From Agaribacter marinus (GTDB taxonomy: Bacteria; Pseudomonadota; Gammaproteobacteria; Enterobacterales; Alteromonadaceae), in the NCBI RefSeq assembly GCF_030160655.1, contig NZ_BSOT01000007.1, positions 124,001 through 188,000 of the forward strand: a DNA stretch of 64,000 bases, read 5' to 3'. Both the position numbers and the translations under genes were made by a program. The stretch's first letter is position 1. The number at the start of each line of letters is the position of its first letter. Of the stretch, positions 16,874 through 25,329 are shown in pieces. The notes under the pieces were generated by a model, which made no database searches, was not told the origin of the DNA, and was given only the letters and a program-made list of their open reading frames with translations.

Positions 16874-18421
16874 TTATTGCTCCATTGCGCCCTGACTAAT
16901 TAAAAAACGACGGATTTTATGTGTTGCCGCTTTATTTAACGGTGTTCTATATTCTTTCGCAAATGATTCATTTGCCATAACGCCCAAGTTTACGTCGGCT
17001 CCCTGACTGACTAAATATTCGACGACTTCAAAGTTACCGCGGCGAGACGCCGTGATTAAGGGCGTTTCATCACCTGGCACAATAGCGTTTACATCTGCGC
17101 CATAGTCTAGCAAACGCTTAGTTAGTTTTACGTTGTTGGTGCCTGCTGCCGCAATCAGTGGGTTGCCATCACCCCTTGATGATTGATTCACGTCGGCGCC
17201 GAGTGAAATGAGTGTTTCCATCATGTGTGCGTTATTGGCTTTTACCGCAATGATTAGCGCTGTACCATCGCCAACGATGGGCGTGTTTATGTCCAAACCA
17301 TTGTCGATCATTAAGTTGAGCAAGGGCTTGTCATTTGATTTAATCGCCTCCATTAGCATTTCACCTTGTGCTCTTGATAGTTTTGAAAAGTGATTTCCAT
17401 CGCGTTCTACAGCCTGAAGGTCGATAGACGGCGCAAAAGCGTTCGCAGTCGCGATGGTTACGCCGCTTAAGCAAAGGCAGTAGAAGGCAATAAGGCTTGT
17501 ATTTGGTTTACGTTTTGAATTTTCGTTCATCACTTGATTTATCCTATAGGTTAGGTCTTTCTTTTTACTAAACAATCCGAGTGCCAACACATTGGTTTTG
17601 TGTGTTAGCATTAATTTTGTGCTATCTAAAAGCGATTGAAGATAACGCTTTGAGCTATTTAAGTGCCTTACTGCGCGTAAATCACATGCCAACTCCCTAG
17701 AAATATGAATTTTTCTGTTAATAAGGCGTATTGCTGGACTCCACCAAAAGGCAATTGCTAATGTTTCTTGAAAGGCGCTTACCCATAGGTCTTTGCGTTG
17801 AATATGCGCATATTCGTGCATCAATATGGGCAACAGTTGTTGCTCACTTAGATTATGCAGAAAATTAGCAGGTAATATAATTTGGGGGCGCATGAGGCCA
17901 ACGGCTAAAGGGGATTTAGCGTAAGAAGATATGAGAATGTCGACGTGTGGTATTTCATTTGTCGCAATACCCGATGGGGTTGCTGTTGTGCTTAAGTATC
18001 GAGTCCTAGATACCGAACCTACCAACTGAAATAAGCGCCATATGCTGCCAAATATCCATAGTACACAAAATGTATATAGTAAGCTTTGGATACCAAATAT
18101 CAGGCCACTTGGTACATGCCAGTTTGGGGGTATTCTCTTTTGTGCTTTCGTGGGTTGATATGCATCAGAAAGGTCTAAAATGGCTGTGCTTTCATTGACT
18201 GAAGTAATATTTACGCTGGGTGTACTGCGTTCCTTATCGACATTAATCAGTGTGAACGGAGCCACCGTCGAGACAATAAAAATAGTTACCCACAGCCAAC
18301 TTTGCGTTTCTGCAGAAAGTGCGAAACATTTTATCACTATGCACATTAACCCAAATAGGCAAAGACCAATCAGCAAGTGGTGAATCGCTATTGTGCCAAA
18401 CAATGTCATTTCAGTAATCAT
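16874..18421 (-). CDS. BlaR1/MecR1-type M56 metalloprotease with C-terminal ankyrin repeats
   Basis: 515 residues. The N-terminal half has four membrane helices and the M56 catalytic site HEYAH at 202-206, with a further acidic ligand in SRELACD around 245. In BlaR1/MecR1 this gluzincin domain is activated by an extracellular sensor and cuts the BlaI repressor. Here, after the last membrane helix (about 310-330), the extracytoplasmic part is not a penicillin-binding sensor but three to four ankyrin repeats (about 355-510) with phrases such as NGLDINTPIVGDGTALIIAV, GADVNQSSRGDGNPLIAAAG and GADVNAIVPGDETPLITASR. It lies 33 bp downstream of the BlaI-like gene, as one operon. The signal sensed is unknown; a protein or peptide ligand is inferred from the ankyrins. 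Confidence 0.88.
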   Translation of the reverse strand: MITEMTLFGTIAIHHLLIGLCLFGLMCIVIKCFALSAETQSWLWVTIFIVSTVAPFTLINVDKERSTPSVNITSVNESTAILDLSDAYQPTKAQKRIPPNWHVPSGLIFGIQSLLYTFCVLWIFGSIWRLFQLVGSVSRTRYLSTTATPSGIATNEIPHVDILISSYAKSPLAVGLMRPQIILPANFLHNLSEQQLLPILMHEYAHIQRKDLWVSAFQETLAIAFWWSPAIRLINRKIHISRELACDLRAVRHLNSSKRYLQSLLDSTKLMLTHKTNVLALGLFSKKKDLTYRINQVMNENSKRKPNTSLIAFYCLCLSGVTIATANAFAPSIDLQAVERDGNHFSKLSRAQGEMLMEAIKSNDKPLLNLMIDNGLDINTPIVGDGTALIIAVKANNAHMMETLISLGADVNQSSRGDGNPLIAAAGTNNVKLTKRLLDYGADVNAIVPGDETPLITASRRGNFEVVEYLVSQGADVNLGVMANESFAKEYRTPLNKAATHKIRRFLISQGAMEQ

Positions 18422-18454
18422 CGGCTTTTCCTATAGATGGTCGTGTAATATGTT

Positions 18455-18835
18455 TCAGTCTTTTACCTTGTTAATTTTCTGTTGGAGCGCTTCTAGATCT
18501 CTTAATTCGATATCTGTTTCTTGCATAAGGTGTTGTGCCAATAACTCCGGCGAATTGCCAAAAAACTTATTTAATAAGGAGGATAGGGCGCCTTGTCTCG
18601 CGTCATGCTCAGTTATTTTTGCTTTGTATAAAAATGCGCGACCATCTTTACGAAACTCTGCATAGCCTTTGTCTACGAGAATTTTGCACATTGTTTGTGC
18701 AGTTGTGTATGCCGTTGGTTTGTCCTGTGACAAGGCGTCAGCCACGTCTTTTACTGACATCTCACCTTGTTTCCACAGTAGCTGCATAATGTTTTGCTCA
18801 CCGTCGGTTAGTTGGTCTGATTTTTTGCGGGCCAT
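18455..18835 (-). CDS. BlaI/MecI/CopY-family transcriptional repressor
   Basis: 126 residues. The winged-helix domain begins LTDGEQNIMQLLWKQGEMSV and continues KDVADALSQDKPTAYTTAQT, the family DNA-binding helix. Next comes MCKILVDKGYAEFRKDGRAF with the wing, and a helical C-terminal dimerisation region (SLLNKFFGNSPELLAQHLM). Family members are cut by their M56 partner, and that partner is the next gene. Two similar ACTAA/TTAGT dyads upstream (18879-18894 and 18927-18942) are candidate operators for autorepression. Without a beta-lactamase or PBP2a gene nearby the regulon is not evident. Confidence 0.92.
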   Translation of the reverse strand: MARKKSDQLTDGEQNIMQLLWKQGEMSVKDVADALSQDKPTAYTTAQTMCKILVDKGYAEFRKDGRAFLYKAKITEHDARQGALSSLLNKFFGNSPELLAQHLMQETDIELRDLEALQQKINKVKD

Positions 18836-18867
18836 CTTTTTTACTCACATGGATGTTGTAGACATCA

Positions 18868-18942
18868 ATACTAGTATCTACTAAATAATTAGTATTTAAA
18901 CTGTAGAATCAAAAATATTGATTGTCAACTAATTAATTAGTT
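18868..18942. promoter_or_regulatory. Candidate BlaI-like operator region with three dyads
   Basis: Directly upstream of the repressor gene are ATACTAGTAT (18868-18877), TACTAAATAATTAGTA (18879-18894) and the perfect palindrome AACTAATTAATTAGTT (18927-18942). The last two share ACTAA-N4-TTAGT. BlaI/MecI operators are dyads of similar size in the same position, so autoregulation is a reasonable inference. The region is AT-rich, so chance palindromes cannot be excluded. Confidence 0.55.
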
Positions 18943-18952
18943 TTAAAGCTTT

Positions 18953-18979
18953 GAAAAATGCCCAGCAATTGCTGGGCAT
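18953..18979 (-). terminator. Intrinsic terminator of the phytase-esterase-like lipoprotein gene
   Basis: A perfect 22-bp inverted repeat (18958-18979, arms ATGCCCAGCAA/TTGCTGGGCAT) is followed on the minus strand by TTTTT. It starts 27 bases after the stop codon at 19006. Confidence 0.85.
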
Positions 18980-19005
18980 AGGGTGAGGGTAACTTTCTAG
19001 ATAGG

Positions 19006-21513
19006 TTAGTTTAGTATTTTACCTAAATTAATTAACTGAGTTTCGCCACTGTTGTCATCTACACCATCGTTATCATTGATGATATAAACATTGCCCTCTG
19101 AAGTCACAGCAGTACCTTCTATTTTTTCAAAAGTCAGTGCACCAGTTGCTGCTAAGTCTGGCATGAGATCACGCACTAGTGTTTTAGTAACCGTGGTATC
19201 ATCCGCTGCCGATGACAAATCAATGGTGTATAAGCGTTTAATGGCTGCATCTGGTCCGCCTTTATTGTCACGTTCCAATACCAAAAATTGGCCTTCGCCT
19301 AAGGAAGTAATATCAGATAAGCCAACCCAACCGCCATCTTGTGATTCAACGGCATCCAATGGGTAGAATACAAAGCGCCAAGTACCCGAAGCAACATGGT
19401 ATATGCCAATACGTGGATTCACTTCATCCCCCCAAGCGCGTTGAAAAGCAACATATGCTTTACCGTCATACTCAGTAATACCTTCAAATCCAAAACGCAG
19501 TTGCATATCATTTAACGCCTGAGGCAGCGTAATAACAGATTCAATTACACCGCTATCATCTGTTTTAAAGATGAAGTTTAGCTTTTCGATATCGCGGTTG
19601 TCGTCACCAATCGTACCTGCACCTTCTGACGCCACCCAAAAGCCACCATCGGATGATTTAGCAACACCTTCCGGGTCAATGTTTACTGTTTTATCTTGAT
19701 TAATCATTGCAGCTAAATCAACATCGTCAAAACTCTCTGCGTCTTCAGCGGCACCAGACGTTGTCACTCCTGCAAATACATCGTTTGTGTCTTTTATTGT
19801 GATTTCGTCTACGACAACTGCAGGCGTTTGTCCGACGTCAATTTTAAATATGCGATTAGACATGTAAAAACTATCTTCAACCGCATACAGCGTATTTGCA
19901 TCAGCGGGATCCGCTGCTAAACCAGACATGGCTGACCAAGGGATTGGCGTGCCGTTAGCACGATCTGCTGACACTAAGGTTGGGTATTCAGCTTCTGCAA
20001 ATTCATACTGGTAAATATTCAATACAGAACGAATTTTGTCGCCACGGTTATCTTCTTCACTGGCAACAACCAATAGGTTTCTATCAGGGATGGCTAACCC
20101 ACCTTCTGGCGCAGCACCGGCTGGCAGAATTTGTTTTAAAGTAGGCAACGCAGGATTTGCTACATCGTAAACAAACACTAGACTTGAGCGCTCTGAATTA
20201 ACAAATAAGAACCTGCCGTCATTGTATATGCCGACCTCTACATTTTCTGGTTCATTGCCTTTGTTACCTGAGCGGCCATCTGGGTAATGCCCTAAACGAG
20301 CAGTCATGTGGTCTAAGGAATTGCCGGAGGTCCACACTATTTCGCCTGCGGTATTAAAAATGGTGAATCCGCGGCTTCCACCGTCTAAGTCACCTTCATC
20401 AGCGGTTGCAAAGTGCTCACTATTTATCCATGCGACACCGTCAGGTTCGCGAGGCACATCTGCTAAAGACTCTGTTTGTAGAATAAGCGCTGGGTCTTCT
20501 TCAGTGGCGTCAACCATGTCTAAGTCGACTGTACCCGCGCTGAAGTCATTCATTACTGTACCATCTACTAAATTAATCAGCACGATATGATTATTTTCTT
20601 GTAAGGTAACCACCGCGACATTATTGTCATTTATATCGACGTATTCTGGTTCAGGGTCAGACGGAAACTTATCTGCAAGATCAACTAATTCAACCGTTGA
20701 TGTCGTCCAGTTTGCTGGGTCGATATCCGCGATATTGACGATAACTAAGCTACCTGCGGGAAGTTGCGGAGGAGCACCATCTCCAAGGTCTTCGTCTCGT
20801 TCATTTTCAATTACGACAGCTGCGTAGTTCCCATCAGGGCTAACGGCAACTGAGTCAGGTTGACCGCCTAAATCCAGAGATTGCACGACAGTTTGCGTGG
20901 CAATATCTACCACACTTAGTTTACCACTTACATTGATGAAATCTTCAGAAGTATTCACACCAACTAACGCAAATTCACCTTTAACGGCAACTGAGGTCGG
21001 TTCACCTTCTAGGGCTAACGTGCCTGCTGACATGGGGGCATTTGGTGTCGCAATGTCCACAAAACCAAGCGCTTCTCCTGGACTATCTGTGTAGATTAAG
21101 GTCATTCCATCTTCTGAACTTGCGACGATTTCTGCCGCGGTTTCATTGTCTGTATTACATGCCACATCAATTTGCGAACATACTGGAAATGAAGCGATAC
21201 GGTTAAAGTTTACTGCGTCATTGAGGTTAGCATTGGCGCATACGTATGATGTACTGGATACTTCATCCATCGTCAATTCACCATCAGCATTTGTATCTAT
21301 GCCGCTTTCAACTTGCAGGCCACCATTGAAGCAAGCGTCGCTCATTGCGGGCAACGTCGTTTGTACTACAAGACTGCCTAAACCATTTTGGCCATCAGCA
21401 CCATTTTGTCCATCAACGCCGTTTGTACCGTCACGACCGTCATCTCCGTCACAACCAGCGAGTGAAATTATAATAGCCGTGCTCAACAGGGCTTTTGGGA
21501 ATATCGTCTTCAT
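19006..21513 (-). CDS. Lipoprotein with beta-propeller and phytase/esterase-like domain
   Basis: 835 residues. A lipobox (SLAGC) is followed by a short collagen-like Gly-X-Y stretch (GRDGTNGVDGQNGADGQNG) and a choice-of-anchor/beta-propeller region with phrases such as SVAVSPDGNYAAVVIENERD. The C-terminal third matches the 'esterase-like activity of phytase' family: MSGLAADPADANTLYAVEDS, NIDPEGVAKSSDGGFWVASEG, LRFGFEGITEYDGKAYVAFQ and FVLERDNKGG. It is likely surface-anchored and may release phosphate or cleave esters. GGAG lies ahead of the ATG. It is monocistronic, with its own terminator downstream. The actual substrate cannot be read from the sequence. Confidence 0.85.
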   Translation of the reverse strand: MKTIFPKALLSTAIIISLAGCDGDDGRDGTNGVDGQNGADGQNGLGSLVVQTTLPAMSDACFNGGLQVESGIDTNADGELTMDEVSSTSYVCANANLNDAVNFNRIASFPVCSQIDVACNTDNETAAEIVASSEDGMTLIYTDSPGEALGFVDIATPNAPMSAGTLALEGEPTSVAVKGEFALVGVNTSEDFINVSGKLSVVDIATQTVVQSLDLGGQPDSVAVSPDGNYAAVVIENERDEDLGDGAPPQLPAGSLVIVNIADIDPANWTTSTVELVDLADKFPSDPEPEYVDINDNNVAVVTLQENNHIVLINLVDGTVMNDFSAGTVDLDMVDATEEDPALILQTESLADVPREPDGVAWINSEHFATADEGDLDGGSRGFTIFNTAGEIVWTSGNSLDHMTARLGHYPDGRSGNKGNEPENVEVGIYNDGRFLFVNSERSSLVFVYDVANPALPTLKQILPAGAAPEGGLAIPDRNLLVVASEEDNRGDKIRSVLNIYQYEFAEAEYPTLVSADRANGTPIPWSAMSGLAADPADANTLYAVEDSFYMSNRIFKIDVGQTPAVVVDEITIKDTNDVFAGVTTSGAAEDAESFDDVDLAAMINQDKTVNIDPEGVAKSSDGGFWVASEGAGTIGDDNRDIEKLNFIFKTDDSGVIESVITLPQALNDMQLRFGFEGITEYDGKAYVAFQRAWGDEVNPRIGIYHVASGTWRFVFYPLDAVESQDGGWVGLSDITSLGEGQFLVLERDNKGGPDAAIKRLYTIDLSSAADDTTVTKTLVRDLMPDLAATGALTFEKIEGTAVTSEGNVYIINDNDGVDDNSGETQLINLGKILN

Positions 21514-21633
21514 TCTTTACTCCAAAGTTATAGGTATTTTTTTTCGCCCATAGTCTTTGGAAAATGAATGACAATTTGGTGTCTATTTGGTTACATAAAA
21601 ATGAACTTTATGTGTTAAATATATGACAGGGCC

Positions 21634-22185
21634 TTAACGTTGTTTACTGCGCATGAGCCATGCTAAGCCTAGACCTGAGATAAAACCGAAGAGGTGAGAC
21701 TCCCAAGAGATATAAGGTCTGCTGGGTAACACGCCAAAAATGATACCGCCGTACATAAAGGCTATAACAATCGATATTAACATTAAGGAAAGGCGTTTTT
21801 GCATCCATCCTGCTAGCACTAAATAACCAAAATATCCGTAAAGTAAACCGCTTGCTCCCAAGTGGTATGCGTTTCTACCAAGTAACCACACTAAAATTCC
21901 AGTGCTTAAGATAAGAATGGCGGTGACTTTTAGAAATTGTTTATTGCCGAATTGGAAAAGTAAAAAAGCGAAAATACTCAAAGTAAAAATATTTGAAAAG
22001 AAATGATGTAAGTTTGCATGTAAAAAGGGGGCTGTGAGAATAAATATGAGTGAGCTTGGATCACGAGGTAAAATGCTAAACTGGTTTAGTGCTCTGCCAG
22101 ATAACAAATTGATAATTTCAATAACGATAAAGGCGCCTAAAAAATAGGCTAAGTATTTAAGCTGAAGTTGAAACTTGCTTTCCAT
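21634..22185 (-). CDS. Rhomboid-family intramembrane serine protease
   Basis: About 183 residues from ATG 22185 (the longer TTG start at 22197 is less likely). Six hydrophobic helices are predicted. The conserved rhomboid sites are present: HANLHHFFSN in helix 2, the catalytic serine in HLGASGLLYG (around residue 111) and the catalytic histidine in WESHLFGFISG (around 162). The small size without extra domains resembles the minimal bacterial rhomboids, including the rhombosortase group that processes GlyGly-CTERM proteins; I saw no GlyGly-CTERM substrate here. It lies in the same direction as the upstream TonB receptor gene with a 167-bp gap. Confidence 0.88.
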   Translation of the reverse strand: MESKFQLQLKYLAYFLGAFIVIEIINLLSGRALNQFSILPRDPSSLIFILTAPFLHANLHHFFSNIFTLSIFAFLLFQFGNKQFLKVTAILILSTGILVWLLGRNAYHLGASGLLYGYFGYLVLAGWMQKRLSLMLISIVIAFMYGGIIFGVLPSRPYISWESHLFGFISGLGLAWLMRSKQR

Positions 22186-22352
22186 TTTTGTTCTCAATAT
22201 TTATTTGATAATCGCACCTGTGTTATATGTAAATTAACGCAATATAGCGAACTAAATTTCAAAAAAAATGTAAGAGAATTTTTTTTTGCGCAGGTCTACC
22301 AGATAAATCTAATATTTATCTGGTATCGAGACCGCAAGCAAGAGTTATTCGC

Positions 22353-24446
22353 CTAGAATTGGCCTGATAAGGTGATGGAAAATCTCGACTCCCAATGATA
22401 TCGACGTTGTTCATCACGCAAAAATGCTGACGCTGATGATAGGCCGTTAAAACGTTCTCTTTCATATTGATACTCGCGATTTAAAAGATAGTCGCCTTGC
22501 AGTCTGAGTTTGAGCTGTTTGTTGATTTGATAATCAATAAAACCATTCACGGTCATATTAGACGTAAGTGTTTGTTTGTAGTCATAGCGAGCCGCCGTAT
22601 ATGGGCTGCGTTTGGCTAAGGTTAAGGTGAATGATAAATCTTGAATTAACTCATTCTGATTGATTTTTAGACGCCAGTCATGATTACTAAAACCATTGAA
22701 CTTAGTATGCTCATTAGTAAAGGGATCAAGAACATCACTGGTTTTTATTGTATAACTTGCAGTGACGATAGTGTCTTCAATGCCAAGCATGTCCAAGCTT
22801 AGATGACCATTAAGCTTTAGTCCGTATTCTTTGGCTTCATCAACATTGCCGTCCCCAGAGTAGTTAATTAGCGGAATCTCAGTGATCAAATCTGTAATTT
22901 TGTGATAATACGGGCTCAAGGTAATGCTATTTTTAGTTGCCTGCCATTGTGCTTGCCAGCTCATTGAAAACTCATCGCGCATTTCTGGTTTTAAATCTGG
23001 GTTAGTTTCTTCAAGGCGAGCCTCATCTCGATTAAATTGCGGCACAAAGTCATCGAGATTTAGTTGACTAACGGTACGCTGATAATTGAATCTTAGTTGA
23101 TGCTGTGCGTCTAAGTCGTAGCGTAGATTAAGCCGCGGTTTTAAATAAGCGAAGCTGCGACTAGATGCGTCATTGGATGTTAGCAATTCGTCGGTCTGAA
23201 GCTGAAACTGGGTTGCAACCTTAAGCGCAGAATTTTCATAGACTAAAGAAGACTGCACATTGAGAAATTCACTTATGGCGACGTTATGGCTGATAAAAAT
23301 TTCGTATCTTTGTTCTTCAATGTTTGTCTCTTCTGTTGAGTGATAAACATCGCCTGATAGCGCTTCGAATTGAACGTTCTCGTCAAGTTTATTTATTGCG
23401 ACTTCAATGCCTGAGTCAACGCTATGTTTGCTATTAGAGATATGTTTCCAATTCCCTCGCAATACGGTTTCATTAGCAACAAAAAGTCTGGGTAATCGAT
23501 AATCTATGGTCGTTTGGCCGTGCTCTAGAACGTTTAATTGCCATATTTTGTCGTCGGCATCTGATCGATTGCTGATAAAAAGCAGTTTGAGATGATTGTC
23601 GTTATCGATGTCATAAGTGATGTCTCCGCTTACTTCCCAGTTTTCTTTGCTCCAGTCATAGACAAGATCAGTGGTATTGAATGAGTTTTCAATTACGTTT
23701 TCTGATTCGCTGAGATATGAGCTGTCGACACGATACTTTTCAAATAACGTGTTCAGTTGCAAATGTGTGCGTGTAGAGTATTCATATTCTAGTTTTGCAC
23801 TCACGCTGTCCCGCGTAAACCAGTTTTTCCGTTTTCGAGTAGCAGCAAAAATTTGCTGATTGTCAAGGTTCCAGTATTCATCTGTGATTGTGAATTCGGT
23901 GGGATTAACGTAGCGTTCGTAACCAATCCGATACTTAAGACCGTCATTGCCATTGTTATAAATAATAGAGCCAAAGGGCTTGGTCGCTAAACTTTTAGTT
24001 GTTATGCCGCCAAATGTCCAACGTATAGATGCATCGACGTGCTTTTTGAGTATGACGTTTATCACCAACCCGCGGCTTTGCACGTCTAAATCAGACCGTG
24101 TGCCGCGTATTAATTCGACGTATTCGATATCTTGCGCAAGCGTGTTATTCAGCTCTTTTTCAATGCTATTGTCTTTGCCGGACACTCGTTTGTTGTTAAT
24201 TAGTATTTGGTCTCCGTCACTACCAAAGCCTCTGTTGTCTGCGGTATTGGCCATATCAATAAGGACACTATTGGCAGCAGGAATGAGCGTTAACACATCG
24301 TAAAGTGTTTGTGGTTCGAGCGCCATAAAATACGTACTGTCGTAGCGGTCAACATTTGATGTTCTTAGATTTTCACAGCATGCACTACCAGCGGTGAAAA
24401 GTAAGCTAGCGAGAAGTGCTAAATGCGCTGTTTTGTGCTTAGTCAT
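22353..24446 (-). CDS. TonB-dependent outer-membrane receptor
   Basis: 697 residues with a signal peptide ending near AGSACCEN. The plug domain (about 35-135) contains QTLYDVLTLIPAANSVLIDM, DQILINNKRVSG and DIEYVELIRGTRSDLDVQS, all standard plug motifs. The rest is a 22-strand barrel-like region (LRFNYQRTVSQLNLDDFVPQ, KPEMRDEFSMSWQAQW) ending in the aromatic strand FSITLSGQF. No TonB box is obvious. It is divergent from the OmpR-type two-component operon at 24622, with a shared control region of about 170 bp, so that system may govern its expression. The ligand is unknown; the family covers siderophores, cobalamin, oligosaccharides and metals. Confidence 0.9.
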   Translation of the reverse strand: MTKHKTAHLALLASLLFTAGSACCENLRTSNVDRYDSTYFMALEPQTLYDVLTLIPAANSVLIDMANTADNRGFGSDGDQILINNKRVSGKDNSIEKELNNTLAQDIEYVELIRGTRSDLDVQSRGLVINVILKKHVDASIRWTFGGITTKSLATKPFGSIIYNNGNDGLKYRIGYERYVNPTEFTITDEYWNLDNQQIFAATRKRKNWFTRDSVSAKLEYEYSTRTHLQLNTLFEKYRVDSSYLSESENVIENSFNTTDLVYDWSKENWEVSGDITYDIDNDNHLKLLFISNRSDADDKIWQLNVLEHGQTTIDYRLPRLFVANETVLRGNWKHISNSKHSVDSGIEVAINKLDENVQFEALSGDVYHSTEETNIEEQRYEIFISHNVAISEFLNVQSSLVYENSALKVATQFQLQTDELLTSNDASSRSFAYLKPRLNLRYDLDAQHQLRFNYQRTVSQLNLDDFVPQFNRDEARLEETNPDLKPEMRDEFSMSWQAQWQATKNSITLSPYYHKITDLITEIPLINYSGDGNVDEAKEYGLKLNGHLSLDMLGIEDTIVTASYTIKTSDVLDPFTNEHTKFNGFSNHDWRLKINQNELIQDLSFTLTLAKRSPYTAARYDYKQTLTSNMTVNGFIDYQINKQLKLRLQGDYLLNREYQYERERFNGLSSASAFLRDEQRRYHWESRFSITLSGQF

Positions 24447-24547
24447 AGATAGCTTGATTTGTTCTGGTGGCTTAAAACTGGATAGAATTTTAAAAAGCCT
24501 GACCTGATGAAAATAGGCACAAAGCGTAAAAATACCACGTCAAATAA

Positions 24548-24578
24548 TTTACAATAGTTTACATTGAGTCTTTGTAAA
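24548..24578. promoter_or_regulatory. Candidate OmpR-type regulator boxes between the TonB receptor and the two-component operon
   Basis: TTTACA at 24548-24553 and again at 24558-24563 form a direct repeat at 10-bp period, with an inverted TGTAAA at 24573-24578. OmpR/PhoP-family dimers bind such one-turn direct repeats. The position, just ahead of the response-regulator gene and upstream of the divergent receptor gene, fits autoregulation and co-regulation. This is inference only. Confidence 0.45.
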
Positions 24579-24621
24579 TCCTGTTATATTGGGCGGTGAT
24601 TTAGTTGTCGGAATGGAAGTC

Positions 24622-25329
24622 ATGAAAGCAAAACCTACTCTACTAATTATTGAAGACGAGCCTTATATTTTAAGAGGTTTAACTGACTTATTTGTATTTC
24701 ATGGATATCACGTCGACAGTGAGATGGATGGTCAAAACGGTCTGAATAAAGCTTTGGAAAAAAAGTATAGCTGCATTTTATTGGATCTTATGTTGCCCAG
24801 CATGAACGGCTTTGAGGTTTGCGACATTATTCGACAATCGTCGCAGGCGCAGCCGATAATTATGCTTACTGCAAAAAATTCGGAAGAAGATGTTATCAAT
24901 GGCCTTACCTTAGGGGCGGACGATTATCTGGCTAAGCCTTTTTCGACATCAGAATTGGTGCTTAGAGTAAATGGATTAGTTCGTCGATCGGCTATGGCAG
25001 GCCAAAGCACATCAATCTTGATTGGTGATCATGTTAGGGTATGTACTCAAACCTTAGTGGGTACGTCGTATCAACAAAAAGTACAGTATACTCGTCGTGA
25101 AGTGGCTATATTGTCCTACTTGAATGAACAAAGTAGCTTTGTTAGCCGCACGGAACTTTTGAGGCAGGTGTGGGGGTACAAATCGACGGAGGATGTTGAT
25201 ACTCGAACCGTTGATATTCATATCGCCAGGATTAGAAAAAAGATAGAGAAAAACCCAAGAGCACCCGCGCACTTAGTGACCTTTCGAGGTGAGGGGTATC
25301 AGTTGTTCTGCAGCCCTGTCGACGTATGA
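24622..25329 (+). CDS. OmpR-family response regulator
   Basis: About 235 residues from ATG 24622 (GGAA 7 bases upstream; longer in-frame starts at 24613 and 24589 are less likely). The receiver domain has IEDE, the phospho-acceptor Asp in ILLDLMLPSMNGFE, the switch Thr in IIMLTAKN and Lys in DDYLAKPFS. The C-terminal winged helix has QKVQYTRREVAILSYL, FVSRTELLRQVWGY and DTRTVDIHIARIRKKIE, i.e. the OmpR/PhoB DNA-binding domain. The gene overlaps the kinase gene by 4 bp (ATGA), so the two are one transcriptional unit. Likely targets are itself and the divergent TonB receptor. Confidence 0.93.
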   Translation: MKAKPTLLIIEDEPYILRGLTDLFVFHGYHVDSEMDGQNGLNKALEKKYSCILLDLMLPSMNGFEVCDIIRQSSQAQPIIMLTAKNSEEDVINGLTLGADDYLAKPFSTSELVLRVNGLVRRSAMAGQSTSILIGDHVRVCTQTLVGTSYQQKVQYTRREVAILSYLNEQSSFVSRTELLRQVWGYKSTEDVDTRTVDIHIARIRKKIEKNPRAPAHLVTFRGEGYQLFCSPVDV

